Shown piece after piece: positions 31,222 through 36,423 of a stretch of 36,423 nt of DNA. Each line of letters starts with the position of its first letter. Within the stretch, counting starts at the first letter, position 1. Under the pieces are notes generated by a model. It searched no databases and was not told the DNA's origin. It saw only the letters and a list, made by a program, of their open reading frames with translations. Both the position numbers and the translations under genes were made by a program. Source of the stretch: Streptomyces fructofermentans (GTDB lineage: Bacteria > Actinomycetota > Actinomycetes > Streptomycetales > Streptomycetaceae). The stretch is from NCBI RefSeq assembly GCF_014651055.1, contig NZ_BMWD01000017.1, positions 154,090 through 190,512 on the forward strand, given 5' to 3'.

Positions 31222-31536
31222 GTGGATCTCCTTGCGCCGTTGTGCGGGGGATCTCTCGGTTCCGTGTGTGGGGTCGCGGTCCGTCGGACCGCGCTCGGTC
31301 CCGATCCCCGGCATCCTGCAGCAGACCTCGCGGCGGATCAACGCCCCGGAAATCCCGGGTGCTCCTGCCCTGCGCCCCCTTGTCCGCACCCCGCCGGACC
31401 CGGCCAGTCCACTTGTTCTGTCCGGAGGCGGACTGGGGCCCGCCGCGCCGATCGGTGTAGATTCGTAACCGAGCCAGACGTCGCTGCTGATGGCGGTCGG
31501 GCGGCCCACGTGGTCGTCCGAGGGAGAGAGGGCCTC
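31222..31536. other. Divergent control region, PTS permease and sahH
   Basis: Left part: the palindrome at 31275-31293 belongs to the PTS leader. Right part: TAGATT at 31458-31463 is the best plus-strand -10, with an estimated start near 31470 and about 190 bases of sahH leader; the -35 is poor. Between them CCAGTCC (31404-31410) and GGACTGG (31430-31436) form a widely spaced inverted repeat overlapping the expected -35. Confidence 0.45.
31275..31293. promoter_or_regulatory. 19-bp palindrome in the PTS permease leader
   Basis: CGCGGTCC and GGACCGCG are exact 8-base arms around GTC, 54-72 bases upstream of the permease GTG. It could be a repressor operator or an mRNA hairpin. It does not resemble the DasR site (ACTGGTCTAGACCAGT type). 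Confidence 0.45.
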
Positions 31537-31620
31537 CGACGGATGTGCTGCGCAACGGCACCGGGCATTCGTGTGTCCCGGTGCGTCCCGTGGGCACTCA
31601 CCGTGCCCGCCGTCGCGCAG
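31537..31620 (+). ncRNA. Pseudoknot-capable sahH leader, SAH-riboswitch-like candidate
   Basis: CGACGG (31537-31542) can pair with CCGTCG (31610-31615), and CTGCGC (31548-31553) with GCGCAG (31615-31620), giving crossed (A-B-A'-B') pairing. Two local hairpins lie inside: GCACCGGG/CCCGGTGC (31558-31565, 31577-31584) and GGGCAC/GTGCCC (31592-31597, 31603-31608). The S-adenosylhomocysteine riboswitch uses crossed pairing and a GCUGC core, and lies upstream of sahH genes; GCTGC is present here at 31547-31551. The rest of the known consensus is not clearly matched, so this could be a divergent member, another leader, or coincidence in GC-rich DNA. Confidence 0.35.
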
Positions 31621-31663
31621 ACCAGACCGTGACCACCTCGCCCCAACCCGAGGAGCAGCTCGA

Positions 31664-33121
<1,458 letters not shown>

Positions 33122-33148
33122 GCCCCGCGCTCAGCCAACGGTTGTCAG

Positions 33149-33178
33149 CAGGCCCTCGCCGTCACCGGCGGGGGCCTG
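33149..33178 (+). terminator. Terminator of ahcY
   Basis: CAGGCCC-T-CGCCG pairs with CGGCG-G-GGGCCTG around a TCAC loop, a 13-pair stem with one T-G pair. It lies 27 bases after the ahcY stop and 25 before the next gene. Confidence 0.85.
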
Positions 33179-33203
33179 CCCCCCTAAGAGGACCCGAGCC
33201 ACC

Positions 33204-33848
33204 ATGCCCCGCGGCCGCTATTCGCTCCATGACCCGCACGATCACACCCCTCTCGCCGACGAACGCTTCCACTGCGCGCCCGGCCCCTCCGGCTGGCGCT
33301 ACGTCTCCCAGCTGACACCCCCCTCAGGCACCGGCCGCGCGGAGACCCCGGGAAGCGACACCTCCCTCGGCTCCGTCGATCTCGCCCTCGACGACCTCGG
33401 CCGTCCCATCCGTCTCGAACTCCACGCCTCGGGCTGGCAGGTCCGCGGTGCCGCCCTCGACGGCGTCACCTGGGTCCGCACCGACCCCACCGGAACGCAC
33501 GCCACCGAAGGCAATGTCCGCGCCCACGCCTTCACCGGCACGTCCCCGGCGTTCCTCGTCGCCACCGCACGTCTGCTGCGCCTCACCCCCGATGCCTCCG
33601 CCACCCGCGTACGCCTCGTCGCCCTGACGGACCCGGTCCTCGCCCCGCGCACCCTCGACCAGTCCTGGGCCCTGATCACGAGAGAAGCACACGCCACTGA
33701 CAACGGGCCGCTGATCGTGGAGGAATACCAGGTCACAGCCCTGGACACCGGTGAGCAGCACGCCGTTCACCTCTCCGGCGACGTGGTGCTCTCGGCCCCC
33801 GGCATCGAGCTGGAGGACCTCGAAACACCCCCGTCGGTCTTCAACTGA
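33204..33848 (+). CDS. Conserved hypothetical protein
   Basis: Predicted 214 residues from ATG with GAGGACC upstream. I do not recognise the family. It is soluble, with no signal peptide or membrane helix. The first 50 residues include several His/Asp (HDPHDHTPLADERFHC). The body reads as alternating beta strands (LDDLGRPIRLELHASGWQVRGAALDGVTWVR, ATRVRLVALTDPVL), reminiscent of a lipocalin-like or glycolipid-binding barrel, but that is a guess. Codon use matches its neighbours. It follows the ahcY terminator, so it needs its own promoter in the 82-base gap, or read-through. Confidence 0.8.
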   Translation: MPRGRYSLHDPHDHTPLADERFHCAPGPSGWRYVSQLTPPSGTGRAETPGSDTSLGSVDLALDDLGRPIRLELHASGWQVRGAALDGVTWVRTDPTGTHATEGNVRAHAFTGTSPAFLVATARLLRLTPDASATRVRLVALTDPVLAPRTLDQSWALITREAHATDNGPLIVEEYQVTALDTGEQHAVHLSGDVVLSAPGIELEDLETPPSVFN

Positions 33849-33884
33849 CGAAGGCGCCCGGACGGTCGGACGAAAGGCCGAACA

Positions 33885-33915
33885 GGCGGGGTATGGAGCA
33901 CCGGCGGGCCCCGCC
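33885..33915. terminator. Hairpin between convergent genes
   Basis: GGCGGGG (33885-33891) and CCCCGCC (33909-33915) are exact 7-base arms around a 17-base loop. The position between the hypothetical gene (ends 33848) and the RDD gene (ends 33922) favours a terminator, though the loop is long. Confidence 0.45.
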
Positions 33916-33921
33916 GCGAAC

Positions 33922-34893
33922 TCAGGCAGGCGGGACGAAGCCGGTGCCGGGCCCCTCCGGGCCGGCACCCTGAGCGGGGGCAGCGGGGGCAGCGGCGGGC
34001 GGCGCCACCACAGGCACCGGCTGCGACACCCATCCCTGCGGCTGCGGCTCTGCCACGTCGTACGGCGACACGGGCGGTGGCGGTGTGGGCACCGCACCCG
34101 GAACACCCGAACCCACCGGAGCCCCGCCCCCGAAGGGGCCGCTCCCGCCGCTCATGGCCCGCCTGATCTCGCGGGCCTGGCGCTCCTGAATGACGGCCGC
34201 CAGGTACGCCGCCGCCGGAACACCGTGCGGCGCCGGAGTCCCGGTGTGCCCGGCCACCTCGGCCGCGAGCCGCTGCGCCATGGACCAGCCGACCTGCGGA
34301 TCGAGCTGCCGCATACGCGTCAGGTACTGCCGAACTTCCAGCCACAGCCCGTCGGGAACCGCGGACAGGTCGAGTTCGGCGAACCGCCCCGTCAGCCAGG
34401 GCGGCGGCGGGGGGACGAAGGCCGAGTGCGACACGGGAATGCGCTCGCGGACGACCAGGGTCCCGGCGAACACGTCGCCGAGCCGCCGGCCGCGCTCCGA
34501 GACGAGCGACGCGATGCACGCGATGATCCCGAACGTCATCAGGATCTCGACCACCCCGACCGCGCCGCGCACCAGCGCGTGCCGGAACCGGATCGGCCCG
34601 CCGTCGTCGCGCACCACACGCAGCCCGCAGGCCAGCTTCCCGAGCGACCTGCCGTGGCTGAGCGTCTCCACGGCGATGGGCCCACCGACCAGGAGCAGCA
34701 GGAACGCGGCGATGGACACCGCCATCCGCGCCGCGTCGTCGAGAGCGGCAGTGGTCGCCACGAGGATCAGGGTCACGACGACGTACGCGGTGACCGCCAC
34801 CACCAGGTCGAGCGCCACGGCCAGGACCCGGCTCGGCAACTTCGCGGGGCGCAACTCCAGCGCCACCGCCTCGCCCGTCACAAGCTCACTCAC
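33922..34893 (-). CDS. RDD family membrane protein
   Basis: Predicted 323 residues from GTG at 34893 (VSELVTGEAVALELR), with AAGGA 9 bases upstream; in-frame sequence before it is unlike the family. The RDD domain (about 14-150) starts with LPSRVLAVALDLVV, carrying the Arg and Asp that name the family. It has about three to four helices and the motifs SHGRSLGKLACGLRVVRDDGGPIRFRHALVRG and RGRRLGDVFAGTLVVRER. The C-terminal half is cytoplasmic, with a helical stretch (WLEVRQYLTRMRQLDPQVGWSMAQRLAAEVAG) and a Pro/Gln/Gly-rich tail. RDD proteins have been linked to sodium/proton transport or salt tolerance in some bacteria, but no function can be assigned here. Divergent from the SpoIIM-like gene, a pairing that is common in actinobacteria. 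Confidence 0.9.
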   Translation of the reverse strand: MSELVTGEAVALELRPAKLPSRVLAVALDLVVAVTAYVVVTLILVATTAALDDAARMAVSIAAFLLLLVGGPIAVETLSHGRSLGKLACGLRVVRDDGGPIRFRHALVRGAVGVVEILMTFGIIACIASLVSERGRRLGDVFAGTLVVRERIPVSHSAFVPPPPPWLTGRFAELDLSAVPDGLWLEVRQYLTRMRQLDPQVGWSMAQRLAAEVAGHTGTPAPHGVPAAAYLAAVIQERQAREIRRAMSGGSGPFGGGAPVGSGVPGAVPTPPPPVSPYDVAEPQPQGWVSQPVPVVAPPAAAPAAPAQGAGPEGPGTGFVPPA

Positions 34894-34923
34894 GTACGCC
34901 GTCCTTCCCCCGACCGCCCCGAG

Positions 34924-34938
34924 GGCAGACAGTCTGCC
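34924..34938. promoter_or_regulatory. 15-bp palindrome in the RDD/SpoIIM divergent promoter region
   Basis: GGCAGAC and GTCTGCC are exact arms around one A. Nearby AAGCTGA occurs twice (34939 and 34971). The site lies 31 bases upstream of the RDD start and 73 bases upstream of the SpoIIM-like start, and so could serve both genes. Confidence 0.45.
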
Positions 34939-35010
34939 AAGCTGAGGGCACATCCCGCCGCAGTGCGACAAGCTGACCACACGACGAGCAGCCGAGGAGC
35001 AGCTGACCCG

Positions 35011-36018
35011 ATGGACCTCGACGTCTTCGTGTACGCCCACCGCGCGGAATGGGACCGGCTCGAAGCGCTCCTGCAGCGCCGGCGACGCCTCACCGGTGCC
35101 GAGGCCGACGAACTCGTCATCCTCTACCAACGCACGGCGACCCACCTCTCCCTGATCCAGTCCAGCGCCCCGGACCCCCAGCTCACCGGCCGCCTCAGTC
35201 GGCTGGTGGCACGCGCGCGCAGTGCGGTGACAGGCACGCGCCGAGCCTCCTGGCGCGACGTGACGCGTTTCCTGACCCACGGCTTTCCGGCCGCGGTCTA
35301 CCGCTCCCGGCACTGGTGGGTCCCCACCGCACTGCTCTCCACGGCGGTCGCAGTCCTGCTGGGGTGGTGGATCGGCACCCACCCCGAGGTCCAGTCCTCG
35401 ATCGCGGCCCCGGAGGAGCTGCGGGAGCTGACCCGCCCAGGCGGCCAGTACGAGACCTATTACTCCAGCCATCCCGCGGCGTCGTTCGCCGCCCAGGTGT
35501 GGACGAACAACGCCCAGGCGGCGGCGATGTGCCTGGTCCTCGGCGCCTTCCTCTGCCTGCCGGTCGTCTGGATCCTCTTCCAGAACATGCTCAACGTCGG
35601 TGTGGGCATCGGCCTGATGTCCTCGGCGGGACGCCTCGACACCTTCCTCGGCCTGATCCTCCCGCACGGCCTCCTGGAACTGACCGCGGTCTTCGTGGCA
35701 GCGGGAACGGGGCTGCGCCTCGGCTGGACCGTCATCGACCCGGGCCCCCGCACGCGCCGAACGGCCCTCGCCGAGGAGGGCCGAGCCGCACTCGGCATGG
35801 CGATGGGCCTCGCCCTGGTCCTGTTCGTCTCGGGGGCCATCGAAGGCTTCGTCACCCCGTCGGGACTCCCCACCTGGGCCCGCATCACCATCGGAGTCGC
35901 AGCCGAGGCCGCCTTCCTCGCGTACGTGTACGTCCTGGGCGGCCGTGCTGTACGGGCCGGCGGGACGGGAGACGTCGAGGAGGCGGAACGCAGCGCCTCC
36001 GTTCCGACCGCAGCCTGA
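35011..36018 (+). CDS. Stage II sporulation protein M (SpoIIM-like) membrane protein
   Basis: Predicted 335 residues from ATG with GAGGAG about 13 bases upstream. PF01944-type: an N-terminal cytoplasmic helical part (MDLDVFVYAHRAEWDRLEALLQRRRRLTGAEADELVILYQRTATHLSLIQ), then helices at about 110-127, 175-195, 205-230, 270-290 and 295-315, with WTNNAQAAAMCLVLGAFLCLPVVWILFQNMLNVGVGIGL and LILPHGLLELTAVFVAAGTGLRLGW as the signature core. In Bacillus SpoIIM belongs to the engulfment DMP complex; streptomycetes do not engulf, so here the role is unknown, possibly in membrane or wall remodelling. The RDD partner next door is typical of this subgroup. Confidence 0.9.
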   Translation: MDLDVFVYAHRAEWDRLEALLQRRRRLTGAEADELVILYQRTATHLSLIQSSAPDPQLTGRLSRLVARARSAVTGTRRASWRDVTRFLTHGFPAAVYRSRHWWVPTALLSTAVAVLLGWWIGTHPEVQSSIAAPEELRELTRPGGQYETYYSSHPAASFAAQVWTNNAQAAAMCLVLGAFLCLPVVWILFQNMLNVGVGIGLMSSAGRLDTFLGLILPHGLLELTAVFVAAGTGLRLGWTVIDPGPRTRRTALAEEGRAALGMAMGLALVLFVSGAIEGFVTPSGLPTWARITIGVAAEAAFLAYVYVLGGRAVRAGGTGDVEEAERSASVPTAA

Positions 36019-36071
36019 TGTGCGGGCACCTCCCCAGGGCTGCTAGTCTCCTCCTTGCCCCACAAAAACCG

Positions 36072-36100
36072 TTGACACGGGAAGCGTGGGGAGGTAGATT
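36072..36100 (+). promoter_or_regulatory. rRNA operon promoter, upstream
   Basis: TTGACA at 36072-36077 and TAGATT at 36095-36100, spaced exactly 17 bases, form a near-consensus vegetative promoter. It lies 54 bases after the SpoIIM stop and heads an rRNA leader, so it is one of the several tandem promoters typical of Streptomyces rrn operons. Confidence 0.85.
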
Positions 36101-36118
36101 CGAACAGTTGCCTAGAAC

Positions 36119-36147
36119 TCGACAGAGTCACCGGCAACGGCTAGTAT
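36119..36147 (+). promoter_or_regulatory. rRNA operon promoter, second
   Basis: TCGACA at 36119-36124 and TAGTAT at 36142-36147, again 17 bases apart. The -10 hexamer lies within CTAG repeats (GGCTAGTATCTAGCC). Both hexamers sit 47 bases downstream of those of the first promoter. Confidence 0.8.
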
Positions 36148-36423
36148 CTAGCCTGCTTCCTGGAATTCAATTCCACAGAAGCCATTCCAGACAGTCAAGA
36201 AAATAGAGCCGGCAAGACCGGCCGAAAACTTCTGATAAAGTCGGACTCGCTGAAAGAAAGCCGCAAGGCAATCAAGTAGGCAAAGGCCTCCCAACTGGCC
36301 GCCGGAAACAAACTCCGACCGGAAACGGAACGGAAAACGGATCTGGTAAGGTTGGAAACACGAAGGGAAGCGCCCGGAGGAAAGCCCGAGAGGGTGAGTA
36401 CAAAGGAAGCGTCCGTTCCTTGA
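36148..36423 (+). other. 5' leader of a 16S-23S-5S rRNA operon
   Basis: The last 80 bases match the conserved Streptomyces pre-16S leader that I recognise (GGGAAGCGCCCGGAGGAAAG, then GAGAGGGTGAGTACAAAGGA). The mature 16S 5' end should lie roughly 100-300 bases beyond the window. Hairpins include TGGAATT/AATTCCA (36161-36175), GCCGG/CCGGC (36208-36222) and AAGGAA-CG/CG-TTCCTT (36403-36421). GATAAA (36234) and TAAGGT (36347) may be -10 elements of further promoters without clear -35 partners. The region is A-rich compared with everything to its left. Confidence 0.9.

Overview
The window is a high-GC chromosomal segment from a Streptomyces or a very close relative. The evidence is extreme GC codon bias, many GTG/TTG starts, a WhiB protein nearly identical to what I remember of S. 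coelicolor WhiB, a Streptomyces-type DnaA box, and at the right edge the characteristic leader of a Streptomyces rRNA operon. I see no insertion sequence, integrase, CRISPR array, tRNA or phage gene. It looks like conserved core chromosome, and the gene order matches, as far as I recall it, the SCO3044-to-SCO3020 neighbourhood and the mycobacterial whiB2-fbiA-fbiB-manB-manA-sahH neighbourhood.

Layout. 1-6136 (minus strand): three LytR-CpsA-Psr (LCP) glycopolymer ligases behind a TIGR03089 adenylation-domain-like gene. 6241-9036 (plus): a secreted zinc amidase/PGRP-domain protein and a sugar-1-phosphate nucleotidyltransferase (manC-type). 9269-13289 (minus): an AlkA-like DNA glycosylase, the coenzyme F420 genes cofE/fbiB and cofD/fbiA, and a cysteine dioxygenase. 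14045-19762 (plus): the developmental regulator whiB, a 1230-residue membrane glycosyltransferase and a coupled secreted DUF5719 protein. 19858-20310 (minus): a zincin-like protein with a degenerate active site. 20877-28785 (plus): DUF3499, an L-lactate permease, phosphomannomutase manB, a Trm112-like protein, a SIS-domain protein, mannose-6-phosphate isomerase manA and a CDF metal transporter. 28954-31221 (minus): a three-domain PTS permease. 31664-33848 (plus): S-adenosylhomocysteinase and an unknown protein. 33922-34893 (minus) RDD membrane protein, 35011-36018 (plus) SpoIIM-like membrane protein, then promoters and leader of an rRNA operon whose 16S gene lies just outside the window.

How it fits together. 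ManA, ManB and the ManC-type enzyme form the route fructose-6-P to mannose-6-P to mannose-1-P to GDP-mannose. The large glycosyltransferase, the LCP ligases and the amidase act at the envelope, where such sugars could be used. The PTS permease has domain order IIB-IIC-IIA and sits near manA with no fruK beside it, so mannose is a reasonable alternative substrate to fructose. WhiB ties the region to sporulation.

The least ordinary signals are in non-coding DNA: four 20-bp-phased operator-like repeats before the distal LCP gene, a perfect 28-bp palindrome in the manC leader, a 20-bp palindrome upstream of whiB, a three-unit 10-bp repeat plus a consensus DnaA box between whiB and the glycosyltransferase, a pseudoknot-capable leader in front of sahH, and several very long perfect terminator hairpins. 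I did not find a clearly novel multi-gene system.
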